Part shown: one piece after another, positions 31,313-43,297 of the stretch | How the letters are laid out: each line of letters starts with the position of its first letter | Numbering within the stretch: the stretch's first letter is position 1 | DNA from: Persicaria tinctoria | Lineage: Eukaryota > Streptophyta > Magnoliopsida > Caryophyllales > Polygonaceae | DNA length: 64,000 nucleotides | Assembly: GCA_037127255.1 (NCBI GenBank) | Contig: JBANSL010000005.1 | Span: 9,424,001-9,488,000 of the forward strand | Reading direction: 5' to 3' | Notes under the pieces: generated by a model | What the model was told of the DNA's origin: nothing | The model's database searches: none | What the model saw: only the letters and a program-made list of their open reading frames with translations | Translations under genes and position numbers: made by a program

Positions 31313-32931
31313 TGTTTGTTCCCCCGTAACGTATTAGTTTAGTCTTTCGATCATATTAATAAAACTATGTAAAATTTCCGTCTCTCTATTAAGAAAAAAA
31401 GAGATAAGGTTTACACGTCGTTATAAGAGTTGAGTATGTTTTTTAGATTATTTTCCACATATATGTGAATACTGAATACTCTCAAAAGTCGTCTTTTTAA
31501 TTTGGAGTGTTATATTTCAAACCAGAATAAAATAGCGGCTTTTTAAATGCTTCAATAGCCTACTAATCTTATGCTTTTTTTGGTCTAAAAATATAGACCG
31601 TTTTGACTTATAAACACATTTTTAATGAGATCAAAACTTCATAAAATATTTCATTCATTTTAAAATATATATAGATCATTTGATTTTTTAATAAGCTAAC
31701 GACTGTACAAGATATTTTTTTAAAAAAAAAATTCAAAAATAAATCCATACTTATTAGTAACGAGTAACGAGTATGAAATTATTTTTAAAAATTAATTAAA
31801 AAAAGTTAATATTTTATAAAGTTTTTAATATTTACAAAAAAATAACCACTAATTATGACTTATAATACACCTTATTACATTATAATATATAATGTGCGTT
31901 ACAAATCATTATGAATGGTCATGCAAAAAGACTCTAATATGTCAAAAAGTCGTCCTATCTTATTAAATAATAAGCATAATATGGATTATTATTTACAAAA
32001 TTAATAAAAAAAGTTAATATTTTATATAAAAGGAGTATAATTCACTCGTCTCATAATATTTATAGTTTACCTTTGACTTTTTTTTTTTAAAAAAAGCAAT
32101 AATGCACTCGAGTTTGGGATAGACATCTCGAATGCTCCATACTAAATTTAACTGTTATAACGCCAAAACTACAGGAATTTTAGCGGTCCAAGCTACCTAT
32201 TTGAACCGGAAAGGAGATGGTCAACGGTATGGTCGACAGTATATGTATATGTAGCTTCAAAATTCAAATATCTTTTCGTCTTCAAATATCTCCATATGAT
32301 CTGTACATACCATAGATAGAGAAAGGATATATATATAGTTACAAATTATGACAGATGGGACAATAAATTGGACTTAATCGTCGTAGACCGATATATAACT
32401 CTCATTGGTTTATTTGATTACATTAAGGGCAAAAAATATAAAATTCCATTTTCAATTATGAGTCCATAAGAAAATGAATTTATGACCTTAATTAAATCCA
32501 TTCATTTTGATAACATTAAGAAGTCGACGAGGTATCAACCCACATGTGAAGTGTGAACTCACCCCACTAATTAACCTCCTACAATCCTGGTATTTTTAGT
32601 TTGTGCTTCCACTTCACCTTTCGGATAACTCCAGATCAATGTATGGATTCTTATTTGTATTTTGAATAAATATAATCAAAATTAATACTCCGGTAAGAAA
32701 TTATAAACCTTAATATAGACTTTCACAATCACTAAAAATATAAACCAACTATTCACATTATGCCAGTGTCAATATAGGTCAAAATTAACTTTTCCAACCA
32801 TGAGTTGCTGTGTCAATATTTGTCTTTATCGAAATTGGTTTAATGTAAAAAAAATTGATCTATCTTTAAATAATTTAAAAAATTCATATTAATAATATTA
32901 ATATTGATATTGATTTAAAAATGATAATTTG
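31313..32931. other. AT-rich spacer with degraded MITE-like segments
   Basis: No coding sequence. 31560-32040 repeatedly shows the TTATATAGTTTT/AAAAGTCGTC vocabulary of decayed Stowaway-type elements, but borders cannot be set. A TATATATATAG run occurs near 32327. Confidence 0.35.
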
Positions 32932-32933
32932 TA

Positions 32934-33170
32934 CTACCTCCGTTTGGAAATATAAGTCTATTGACTTTTTGACATATTTTTTAAGGAGTTGAAAACTATA
33001 TAAAATAATACCATATATTTTATTAATTTTCTTACATAATTTTATACTTATTAGTAGTACATATAAGACCATGTAAAAAAATTAATAAAAATATAATATT
33101 TTATATAATTTTTAACTTCTTAAAAAATGTGTCAAAAAGTCAATGGACTTATATTTCCAAACGGAAGGAG
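32934..33170. mobile_element. Stowaway MITE, 237 bp
   Basis: Ends CTACCTCCGTTTGGAAATAT and CTCCTTCCGTTTGGAAATAT (reverse complement) with TA duplications at 32932-32933 and 33171-33172. The core AAAACTATATAAAATA matches the family at 22360. It lies about 0.47 kb upstream of the polyol transporter start. Confidence 0.8.
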
Positions 33171-33540
33171 TATTATTTATATATCTGTAAAATAAAAATA
33201 TAGAGATGTATATATAACTATATAAGCGTTAAGCAAGGTGAGGGTATTTTGCACCGCTTATGTATTTTATTTTTACGTTTATTTCGACGGGTTTTCGTAT
33301 GTCGACTTATCGACCTTCGAGGTTCAGGTTTGGTCAACCTCGAATTTTTACCTAATAAAAAAAAAAACAAAAAAGCAAGTTGGGAGTGAGCCGGTGGGGC
33401 AATGAGAACCCAAAGTTGGTCGAGTCCTTTATGAGTGACCCGCACCCGGCCCTCCTTCCTTTTTAACCTTATTTAGACTTTGCCTAACTCCACTCCCCAC
33501 CTTTGTTGTTTTCGGATCAATCTCTATCTTTTTCTCCTCT

Positions 33541-33547
33541 CTATAAA
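33541..33547 (+). promoter_or_regulatory. Probable TATA box of the polyol transporter gene
   Basis: CTATAAATTT lies 92-98 bp before the ATG at 33639, within a CT-rich leader region. Position and sequence fit a plant core promoter. No experimental support. Confidence 0.5.
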
Positions 33548-33638
33548 TTTCCCCATTTTCCCGTCACACACATATCACATTCCCCCTAACCAACGCTTAT
33601 CTCTTTATGCACCCTCAAACTCAACTAGTGCCAAAAAG

Positions 33639-34030
33639 ATGGCCATGGAGGATGCTCTCCCTCACGATAAGCGCCTCAACAAATTCGCCCTCGGCTGTGC
33701 CATTGTCGCCTCCGTCATCAACATCATCTTCGGTTACGGTACTTAATCCACACACTATTAGAGCATCCTCAACAGATTCTTCATTTTAGGAATTTTTATT
33801 TTTTTGAGAATTTTAAGAGCTTTTTTAACAGACTTCAATCACATTCTTCAAAATAGGAAAATAATCGTAAATACATAATTTTGACGAAACGTTTTGAAGA
33901 AGTTTTGAAAAATCTGTTGGATATGATCTTATTACCTTTTCGATTTTTCGAGCACTTCTTGTTTCTCAAGAGGTAGGTATCATTTTGATCCTATTGTTGA
34001 GGAACCAGTTAAATCCCACACATAATAATA

Positions 34031-34096
<66 letters not shown>

Positions 34097-36934
34097 TGAA
34101 ATTTTATGTGTTTATTTATTTTTTAATTTAATGTTGATAATAATGTTTAGATACGGGAGTGATGAGCGGAGCACTGATGTTTATCAAAGAGGACTTGAAA
34201 ATCACGGATACCCAAGAGGAGATCTTAGCGGGGATCCTCAACTTCTGCGCCTTATTCGGGTCGCTGATGGCGGGTCGGACCTCCGACTACTTGGGCCGCC
34301 GCTACACCATTGTTTTAGCCTCGTGTATCTTCTTATTGGGCTCGGTTTTGATGGGCTACGGCCCAAACTACGCGGTCCTAATGACGGGGCGGTGTACGGC
34401 GGGCATCGGGGTGGGATTCGCGTTGGTGATCGCCCCGGTGTACTCGGCCGAGATCTCCTCGGCCGCCCACCGCGGCGCCCTGACGGCCTTGGTGGAGCTG
34501 GGGATTAGCATTGGGATACTGCTTGGCTACGTCTCGAGCTTCTGCTTCGGTAAGCTCGCGCTGCGGCTCGGGTGGAGGCTGATGCTGGGGGCTGCGGCGG
34601 TGCCGTCGTTGGTGCTGGCGGTGGGGATCCTCAGGATGCCGGAGTCTCCCCGGTGGCTCGTCATGATGGGCCGCCTCGGTGAGGCCCGTAGTGTCCTGCT
34701 TCGGGTAACGTCAATTTAACTAAAATTCAATAATGCATGTTGTTGTTGTTTTTTGTGGTGTCAATAATGTATGTTGTTTGCTAACTAAATGACCACAAAC
34801 TCTTACGAAATTCAAGAAATAAAAATATTTTTAGAAACCTTTTTAGTTTTTAGTTTTTTTTTTTTTTTTAAAAAAGAAGAAGTTACAACTCTTACATCAT
34901 TTGATATAGAGATTGTTAAGAGTTTATTTGTTTGTTATGGTTGATAAGATTTTGAAGTTGATGATATAATTAATTCTGATGTGATAAAATATTAATCCAT
35001 AGATTAGGTGTGTAAAATAGATATTAAATTTTGTTATAAGTTGTTTAGTAATCCTAAATAGTCTATACAAATTGGGTAATTAGATATTCTATCCGTTTTT
35101 AATAAGTAACTTTTTCAAGTCATAAGTAACTTTTTCAGGTGAAATACGTATTGTTAAGATGGTAATAACTATATAAAATATTAAAATTTTAATTAATATT
35201 TGTAAATAATATTATACTTATTATTAGGAAATATTTGATGTTTGGACTTTCTGCACGTATTTTAAGAGCTAAAAACTATATAAAATATTAATCTTTTAAT
35301 TAATTTTTTTCCACAGTTTAATACTTATTAGTAATAAGTATTAAACTATGAAAAAAATTAATCAAAATAAATGAGATTTTATATCGGAAACGATATCTCC
35401 ACCGCTAATTTTTACTATTTCCACCGCTAATCACCGCATAGGTATGCGGTGGTCTTAATCCACTTTTTCCCAGACCCACCGCATATACACGCGGTGGGTC
35501 CGTTGACCGTATACGAACCCACCGCATACCTATGCGGTGGGTTATGACGACGGTATACATGCGTTGGGTTTTTGGCAATTTGAAAGGGTTGTAGAAGTTA
35601 TCCAAAACCGTCGCCATAACCCACCGCATACCTATGCGATGGGTTATGGCGACGGTTTTGGACTGTTATGGCGACGGTTTTGGGCTGTATAGCGACGGTT
35701 CAAACTGACCGCATACGTCTGCAGTGGGTTATTGCAACGGTTTTGAACCGTTATGGCGACGGTTTTTGGCATGTGTACGTTGACCCACCGTATAGTATTG
35801 CGGTGACCCACCGTATACCTATGCGGTGGGATCGTTGACTGTCATTAAACCTTATGCGGTGATTAGCGGTGAAAATAGTAAAAATTAGCGGTGAAGATAT
35901 CATCACCAAATATTTTCGACCGGATGGAGTATGAAAGTTTTGAAATGAATAAATATTGAAAATCATCTATAATAAGCTTACTACATTTTAAGTTTAGTTT
36001 TACATCATTTTAAAACTATAGTTTTATATGGTATTATAATTATAATTTCTGAAAATCAAATAACTTTATCCAGGTCTCAAACTCGAAAGATGAAGCTGAA
36101 TCCAGATTCCGGGAAATAAAACTCGCCGCCGGCGTTGACCCGAACACGCCCGACGACGCCGACACGATAAAACCGCCACAATCATCCACCAGCGGCGAAT
36201 TGGCGCGGTGGAAGGAGCTCTTCGTGAGGCCCAAGCCGGCCGTCCGGTGGGTCCTAATAGCGGCGATCGGGATCCACTTCTTCGAGCACGCCGTCGGAAT
36301 CGAGGCGGTGATCCTCTACGGGCCCCGGATCTTCAAGAAAGCCGGCATCGTCAGCAAGAGCAAGCTCCTCCTGGCGAACGTCGGCATCGGCGTCACCAAG
36401 ACCATCTTCATCCTCATCTCCACCACCTGCCTCATCGACCGCGTCGGCCGCCGGCCGCTCCTCCTCACTAGCACCGCCTGCGCCGCCGCCTTCCTCGCCA
36501 CCCTCGGCGCCGCCCTCACAGTCGCGGACAGGTCGCCGAGCCATCCCGTGTGGGCGCTGGTCCTCTCGATCGTCGCCACGTACGGCTTCGTGGCGGTGTT
36601 CTCGGGGGGGCTGGCGACGCTGACGTGGGTGTACAGCGCCGAGATCTGGCCGATGCGGCTGCGCGGGATCGGGTGCGGCGTCGGGGTGGCGGTCAACCGC
36701 CTGATGAACGCCACGATCTCGATGACCTTCATCTCGATATACACGGCGATCACCATCGGCGGAGCGTTCTTCATGTTCGCCGCGATCGCGGTGGTGGCGT
36801 GGGTGTTCTTTTACTTCTTCTTGCCGGAGACAAAGGGGAAGAGCCTCGAGGAGATCGAGTTGATGTTCGAAAGTCGGTCTAGTGGCCGCCGCAGTGCTCC
36901 GCCGGAGTCGGAGTTGCAACAATCGACTAGGTAA
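33639..36934 (+). CDS. PLT: Polyol/monosaccharide transporter (PLT family)
   Basis: Three exons: 33639-33738, 34151-34704 and 36074-36934. They total 1515 nt, giving 504 residues. ATG 33639 (MAMEDALPHDKRLNKFALGC) is preferred; a second ATG two codons on is possible. Sugar-porter MFS marks are GYDTGVMSGA with D34 in helix 1, DYLGRR, PESPRWL closing the N-half, RVGRRPLLL, and PETKGKSLEEIE at the end. Helix 7 reads FFEHAVGIEAVILYGPRIF. The EH in place of the hexose-carrier QQ pair, with GIEAV, is characteristic of PLT proteins such as AtPLT5. Twelve membrane spans are expected. The likely job is H+-coupled uptake of sugar alcohols and some sugars at the plasma membrane. Intron 1 has a Harbinger MITE and an (AT)n tract; intron 2 (1369 bp) has nested elements. 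Exons are GC-rich and intact. Confidence 0.93.
33761..33928. mobile_element. Harbinger/Tourist-like MITE in PLT intron 1, 168 bp
   Basis: Ends GAGCATCCTCAACAGATT and (reverse complement) GATCATATCCAACAGATT, flanked by TTA at 33758-33760 and 33929-33931. It is the common plant GAGCATCYCCAACAG-type family. Confidence 0.7.
34033..34094. repeat. (AT)n microsatellite in PLT intron 1
   Basis: About 31 uninterrupted AT units, 56 bp before the exon 2 acceptor. Likely to vary in length. Confidence 0.95.
35227..35931. mobile_element. Damaged Stowaway MITE interrupted by a second element
   Basis: 35227-35384 matches the left two-thirds of the Stowaway at 22360 (GGAAATATTTGATGTT, CTGCACGT, AAAACTATATAAAATATTAA). 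35908-35931 supplies its right tip (AAATATTTTCGACCGGATGG, AGTA). The outer left tip and part of the right arm are gone. Everything between is a different element (35385-35907). All of it lies in intron 2 of the PLT gene. Confidence 0.65.
35385..35907. mobile_element. Modular palindrome-rich non-autonomous element
   Basis: 49-bp near-perfect inverted ends (35392-35440 and 35853-35901) begin GATATCTCCACCGCTAATTT. The middle alternates two modules. One is the palindrome ACCGCATACCTATGCGGT inside CCC...GGG, seen several times with variants. The other is TTATGGCGACGGTTTTGG, repeated about five times in both orientations. It has no coding potential, and GC is far above the surrounding intron. The superfamily was not assigned because a target duplication is not obvious; subterminal repeat arrays recall CACTA or Mutator relatives. 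Confidence 0.7.
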
Positions 36935-37323
36935 CGATGGGTCCGTACATGAGTAATGTATGTGTAGTGTTGTCGATATCACACCTTGGTTCATCTTAGT
37001 TGAGGGATAATTGAAATTCGAATCCGATTAGTTTCCACTTCGATTTCGATTGCAGTCTAATATATAAGATTGTGGATTATTTTGCGATCAATATATATAC
37101 TCATGTTGCTAAGAAATGACTTTTCTAAACTCTTTTGAAGTTTGAACCATGTGAATTGAAAATCTACAATGGAGTTGGTCTTACACTCTTTACTCATTTT
37201 GGAACTTTAAAGAGGAAAAATACTTGCAACAGAAAAGTGACCCTTTGCCTTTGTATCCGAGTGAACTTCCTAGGAAGCCTATTAAGCTTTTGTTAAAGTG
37301 CAGGAAAACCTAAGCTACGAGAC
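36935..37323. other. 3' flank of PLT gene
   Basis: Probable 3' untranslated region and spacer up to Copia-2. Nothing else seen. Confidence 0.4.
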
Positions 37324-37325
37324 TA

Positions 37326-37574
37326 TGAGAGTATACACAGTTGCATTGCTCTCGGCATTCAACACTGGAGGCTTCAGGGGCAAAATGGTCCATTTAACTT
37401 CTGGCAGTTGGACAAAACATAAATATAAATAGGATGTATGTGCTAGGCAGGAAACTTGGTTTTTTGTGTTGTAACAAACCCGATTGTTCTTGATTGCAAT
37501 TGAGAGCTTTCCTTTGTGTTCATTTTTTATTCAATTTGATCGATTTCCACATTTCACTTTGTTTCAATTGTTCA
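37326..37574 (+). repeat. Copia-2 5' LTR
   Basis: 249 bp, TG...CA ends. Contains TATAAATAGG at about 37425 as the probable promoter TATA box. Confidence 0.85.
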
Positions 37575-37725
37575 AATGGTATCAGAGCAGTGACGATCTT
37601 CCAATCGTTTGCTCGATCTGAAGCTGGTGGTGCAGGATCTGAAATCGTTAGTTTCAGATCTAGGTTTTTCCGCTTGATTGCTCTTCACGGTTCGCTTGAA
37701 GTTGCTAAGTGATTCGGGGCGTGAG

Positions 37726-40700
37726 ATGTATGGAAGAGGAAATACGTCGTCACCAGGTCAAGGATCTGGCACTAGGGGCTGGAGCAGATGGACATGGAGT
37801 AGGTAGAGGTGCAGGATGAGGATTTGTTTCTATTACACCTCCGGCACCAGGGGCTGGAAACGGTGCTGGTTGTGGATGGAAGTTCGCACCTCAAGGGGTT
37901 CAATTTGGTGATGTTTGGCAAGGTATGAATCCTGTACATGTGAATCCCTATTTTCTATCAAATTCAGACCATCCGAGGATGGTGTTGGTTTCAACACATT
38001 TCAATGGGATGAATTTTACAAGCTGGAGTAGAGGGGTGAAAATGGCACTCGGTGCTAAGGCCAAGCTTGGCTTTATAACCGATAGTTGTGTTATGCCGAA
38101 TGAAAATAGTGAAGACTATGAGAAATGGATGAGAGCCGATTCTATGGTCAGATGTTGGTTAATAAATTCTATGACTAGTGAAGTTGCCGAAAGTTTCATG
38201 TATATTGAAACTACTAAGGAACTATGGGATGATATAAAGGAGAGGTTATGTGAGTCGAATGATCCCCTTGTGTATCAATTGCGTAGGGATCTTGCTAACA
38301 CAAGGCAAGAAAATCTGTATGTTGGGGCTTATTTCGGAAGGTTAAGGAAAATCTGGGATGAACTATTGTTTTTAGATGCTACTCCTAAGTGTGAATGTGG
38401 TGGATTCAACCAACGTGGTTGTGGATTGATTAAAAGAATTCTTGAAAGGGATGAGAAAGCTAAAGTAATGTAGCTTTTGATGGGGTTAAATGATGTGTAT
38501 GAGCCCCTTAGGAGTAATGTGCTATCCAAAGACCCCATGCTTGGACTGAACAAGGCATTTCAGATGGCTACACGGATTGAGAGGTCCAGGGGTGTTACTG
38601 GTGCTTTGCAGGGTGATGCTTCTGCCTTAGCTTTAACTAGATTTGGTCAGTTTGATTTAGAAGCAAATGCAGTGAGTAAGTATAGAAGTGGGGATCAGTA
38701 CAAGCAGTTAGAGCAAACTAAGTTTGAGCAAGCTAAGCAAGCTTTCAAAAAGGCTAAGCTTGTGAGAAAATGTGACTACTGTGGTGAGAGAGACCACACC
38801 AAGGACTATTGTTTTAAGCTGGTGGGATACCCTAAGTGGTTTAAAGGACCAAAAGATGATGACAAGTCCAAACCTCCTGGGAAATTTGATGCTCAGTTAG
38901 AGAGCACACAACAAGACAGTTCACTTGATGGAAGTTTTTCTGAAGGCAAACCAGATCAAGTTGTTGTCAATGCAGTGTTTCAAGAAGTTTTGAAGCTTCT
39001 GAAAGGCAAGGCTCCTGCTGAGAGCATTGATAGCTCAGTCAATCAAGCTATGGTGCATTTTGCAGGTACTCTTAGCGCTTCATTTCTTAATGGTATTGAT
39101 AAATCTCAGAATGACATTTGGATCATTGATTCTGGAGCAACAAATCACATTGCTTTTGATAGATCTATTTTTACTGAGATCTTTGACCTAAGTTCTGTGA
39201 TCAATCTTGGTCTACCTGATGGCAATTGTATTACAGTTATACAACAGGGTACTATTAGATTGCACAAGGATTTAATGCTTAGCAAAGTGCTGTTGGTTCC
39301 TCAATTCAGACACAATTTGCTTTCAGTTTCCAAAGTTACTCAGGCTTAGACTCTCAGATTCAGTTTTGATGACATAAATTGTTGGTTACATGACCCTACA
39401 ACTAAGGTTGTAGCAGCAAGAGGTTATGAAGATAGAGGAATGTACAAGATGAAGGCTTCTGGTTGTCAGTCTTTCCCTATTCAATCTTTTCCTCTACTGA
39501 ATAATGTCAGTTTGAATTGTAATAAGTTGCATCTTTTGCATGCAAGACTTGGTCATAGGTCAGCTTCTAAGTTTCCACACTTACCAAACTATGGTGTATC
39601 TGATGTAAAGACTATTCCGTGTGATACTTGTGCAATGACAAAAATGCACAGGTTACTTTTTGAAAGAAGTACTGCTTTAGCTGAGAGTCCTTTTCATTTG
39701 CTGCATATTGATGTTTGGGGCCCATACAGGAATCCATCTTTGTGTGATGCAAGATATTTTCTCACCATCCTTGATGACAATACAAGGACCACTTGGACAT
39801 ATCTGATGCAAGACAAAATGCAAGTGGTAAGAATTTTAATTGGGTTTTTCAACATGGGGGAAACTCACTTTCAGATTTCAGTTAGGTCCATTAGAACAGA
39901 TAATGGTACAAAATTCACTCAGAAAGAGTGTGGGAATTTGCTATTGTCCAGGGGTATTATACATCAAAAGACAGCTTCAGGTGTTCATGAGCAGAATGGT
40001 AGAGTTGAGAGGAAACACATACACTTGATAGAAACTGCAAGGGCTATCAGATTGCATGTTGGTTTGGCTATTAAGTTTTGGGGGGATTGTGTCTTGAGTG
40101 CTACTCACCTAATCAACAAAATGCCATCTGCAAGCTTATAGTGGAAATCCCCTTTTAAAGCCTTATTTCACACACCTCCTTCTTATGATCAGTTGAGGGT
40201 AGTGGGATGTTTATGCTATCCTTTACAGCCTAATGACTACAGAGACAATCTTGGTGTCATTGCTAGGAGATGTGTTTTTCTTGGTTATCCTCCAGGACAG
40301 AAGGCTTATAAGCTGTTTGATCTGAATCTCAAAAAGGTGATCATTAGTAGACATGTTCAATTCCAGGAGAACACATTTCCCTACAATTGACAGTGATGAT
40401 GATGTGCAATGGTCTCCTGTGAGTGATTATGTTCATCCTTCTCATCCTACGGGTGCTACCGATCATGGATCTCATCCTGTCAATGGATCCAGTCCTGATG
40501 GAAACATTACACCTCCTTCTGATTCTAAAGTGGCCACTGATCTTTATACTTCCATCCCATCTAATAGATCACTTGTCTCAGAAACTCCCACTTCCTCTTC
40601 TTCTCCTACACTATTTCCTCACCAAGTAATTGTGCCTATTTTGCCCAAGAAAACCATTCATAGACCTACTCATTTACATGACTGTGTGCTCTAATCTCCC

Positions 40701-42345
40701 TTCCAGGGATGCTTCAGGTTCTTCTATCTCTGAATCATTTGCTGTTTTTTCAGTCCATCATTTATCCCATCTTTCTCTTGAGTTCATACAGTCCCACATA
40801 AACATGTGCACCACATTCGAGCCTAATTCCTATTCTCAGGCTAAGGGTGTTCCCGAATGGGAAGCTGCTATGCAGGCAGAGTTGAAGGCATTATTAGATA
40901 ATCATACTTGGACCACAACACCACTAACACAAGGTAAGAAAGTTATTGGTTGCAAGTGGATTTTTAAGATAAAATACAGGCTAGATGGCTCAATTGAGAG
41001 ACACAAAGCTAGGTTGGTTGCAAAGGGCTATAATCAGGTCAAGTACAAAGATTATGAACAAACATTCTCACCAGTTGCTAAGGTTGCAATAGTCAGGGTG
41101 ATTTTGGCTATAACTGCTAGCAAAAGATGGGTGCTTCACCATCTTGATGTCAACAATGCTTTCTTACATGGGTATTTGGATGAAGAGGTGTACATGACTT
41201 CTCCTCAAGGGTTGATGGTTCCTAGTGGTCGTGTTTGCAGATTGAAGAGATCTTTATATGGGCTTAAACAAGCTAGTAGGCAATGGAATTATGAGCTCAC
41301 TAAGTTCATGATTCGCTTGGGGTTCAAACAGTCCACTCATGATTACTCTCTATTTGTCAAAAATTTTGGATCTCATATGATAGTTGCATTGGTTTATGTG
41401 GATGACATGTTGATCTTGGGTGATTCGAGCTTTGAAATTGCCTTCACTAAGGATGCTCTACACAAGGAATTCACCATCAAAGATCTAGGAAAAGCCAAGT
41501 ACTTCTTGGGTATGGAGATTGCTAGATCATCCTCTGGCATCTTGCTTAATCAAAGGAAGTATGTGCTGGACATACTTAAGGATGCACATATGGAAGCTTG
41601 TAGACCTTTTGATTTCCCTATGCAACATGGGGTTAAGCTTTCTTCACATGATGGTGAGCCTATTTCGAATCTTGAGGATTACAGAAGGTTGATTGGGTGC
41701 CTTCTCTATTTGACCTTAACAAGACTAGACATCTCATACATTGTCCAGCAATTGAGTCAGTTTTTACAGCATCCCTTACAACCTCATTAGAATGCACTGG
41801 TTTACTTGCTCCGCTACCTTAAAGGAAGCTTCAATTTTGCTCTCTCCTACTCAGCTTCTTCATCCTTTAAGGTACATGCCTACACTGATGCTGATTGGGG
41901 CAATTGTATGGACACAAGACGATCCCTATCTGGTTACTGTGTGTTCCTTGGCTCATCTCTAGTATATTGGGGCAATTGTATGGACACAAGACGATCCCTA
42001 AGTGAATTTTGTACCAGTATTGTGTTATGTCTGTTGCTGCAAGTGAGTTGGTCTGGATTCAAGGACTGTTATCTGATTTGTTCATTCCCATTTCATTGCA
42101 TGTCACCTTATATTGTGACAATAAATCTGCTCAACTCCCTTGCTCTCAATCATGTCTTTCATGAACGAACCAAACACGTTCAGATTGATTGCCATTTCAT
42201 TCGTGAAATGGTGCAACGAGGGTTCCTTAAGACAGATCATGTGGCCTCTTCACTGCAAATAGTTGATATCCTTACAAAGGCCTTGGGGGCAAATCAGCAC
42301 AACTTTCTTCGGTCCAAGCTAGGACTTGTTCTTCCTAGTGCAAGT
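37726..42345 (+). pseudogene. Copia-2 gag-pol, multiply disrupted
   Basis: Recognisable blocks in order: Gag (STHFNGMNFTSWSRGVKMAL), one CCHC knuckle CDYCGERDHTKDYC, protease WIIDSGATNHI, integrase (HARLGHRS, CDTCAMTKMHR, DVWGPYRNPS, ILDDNTRTTW), reverse transcriptase (IGCKWIFKIKYRLDGSIERH, VYVDDMLILG) and RNase H (TDADWGNCMDTRRSLSGYC). Stops fall at 38471-38473, 39347-39349, 40139-40141 and 41788-41790. Frame changes occur near 37740-37920, 40383 and 40685. In RNase H a GGGGCAATTGTATGGACACA segment occurs twice (about 41897 and 41970), a short duplication that displaces the SSAEAEY region. It cannot make a working polyprotein. Confidence 0.9.
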
Positions 42346-42372
42346 CCTGCTTCAGAGGGGAGGGGGGGTATA

Positions 42373-42620
42373 TGAGAGTATACACAGTTGCATTGCTCTT
42401 GGCATTCGACACTGGAGGCTTAAGGGGAAAAATGGTCATTTTAACTTATGGCAGTTGGACAAAACAGAAATATAAATAGGATGTATGTGCTAGGCGGGAA
42501 ACTTGGTTTTTTGTGATGTAACAAACCCGATTGTTCTTGATTGCAATTGAGAGCTTTCCTTTGTGTTCATTTTTATTCAATTTGATCGATTTTCACATTT
42601 CACTTTGTTTCAATTGTTCA
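42373..42620 (+). repeat. Copia-2 3' LTR
   Basis: 248 bp, the counterpart of the 5' LTR with about 5% divergence by hand alignment. Confidence 0.85.
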
Positions 42621-42780
42621 AATAAGCAAACCCCCACAATTATTGATGACTTTGACATAACTTCTATCAATGTTGGGGTGGAGAATAATGCATGAACTAG
42701 AGGCTTTACTTTCTAGGCTTCTCAAAGCAAGATACTTCCCAAGGTGCTCGTTCCTTGAGGCCAATGTGGGGAGCAATCCA

Positions 42781-43297
42781 TGACGATGCACCAATAGTAA
42801 TATTGGTCCACAGATAACATGGCTAAATCAGAAACATGAAAGTCGGTCCGCGGACGATAAAGACTACACACATGCAATGACACGTGGCATTCATACCCTC
42901 ATCCCACATGTCTTAGAATATAAGACACTTGGCAATGTTGGGTTGGGTGTCCATGTGACGAATCATGCCTATAGAGATCCTACAATATAAATAGGAGGAG
43001 GAGCGGATACGAAGAGGACTTTTAGTTTTTGAGGGGGGCAAAAGACAAGTAAAGGAATAGAGCAAGTTATGAGAGAGAATACCAGACGATGGCTCCGCAG
43101 ACCTTGAGCCGAAGGTACATCCGCCTTCCCCCTTGAAGGAAGTCGACTTGATGAATTTCAATGGAGGAAGGTATGTCTGCGGTCAGCACGAGGCTCGGAT
43201 CTGGCCCAGGTAAATGGTGCGCAAGTGATAATCTCGTCTCTACTCTCTACTCGATCCCAAAATTCCCGTCGTGGAATTCTTGAAGTGGGCTTTGTCA
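42781..43297 (+). mobile_element. Solo LTR, 517 bp, inside the LINE relic
   Basis: TG (TGACGATGCACC...) to CA (...GGCTTTGTCA) ends are flanked by exact 5-bp duplications ATCCA (42776-42780 and 43298-43302). An internal TATAAATAGGAGG at about 42988 fits an LTR promoter. There is no coding region. It formed by recombination between two LTRs; the superfamily is unknown (LTR length and G-rich interior would suit Gypsy). Confidence 0.85.

Larger units (their letters stand above)
37326..42620 (+). mobile_element. Copia-2: decayed Ty1/Copia retrotransposon
   Basis: LTRs at 37326-37574 and 42373-42620 (TGAGAGTATACACAG ... TTGTTCA) differ by about a dozen changes including a 1-bp indel, so it is clearly older than Copia-1 and Copia-3. 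A primer-binding site TGGTATCAGAGC (37577-37588) and a purine tract (42355-42369) are present. No matching 5-bp duplication was found (GACTA versus AATAA), which suggests flank change or inter-element recombination. Confidence 0.9.

Noticed and set aside
35427..35850. Satellite or rho-independent terminators from the palindromic CCACCGCATA units
   Set aside because: Units lie inside one element with long inverted ends, in a plant intron. No tandem satellite continues outside.
36254..36994. 246-codon antisense frame opposite PLT exon 3
   Set aside because: GC-rich coding shadow with low-complexity composition and no domain.
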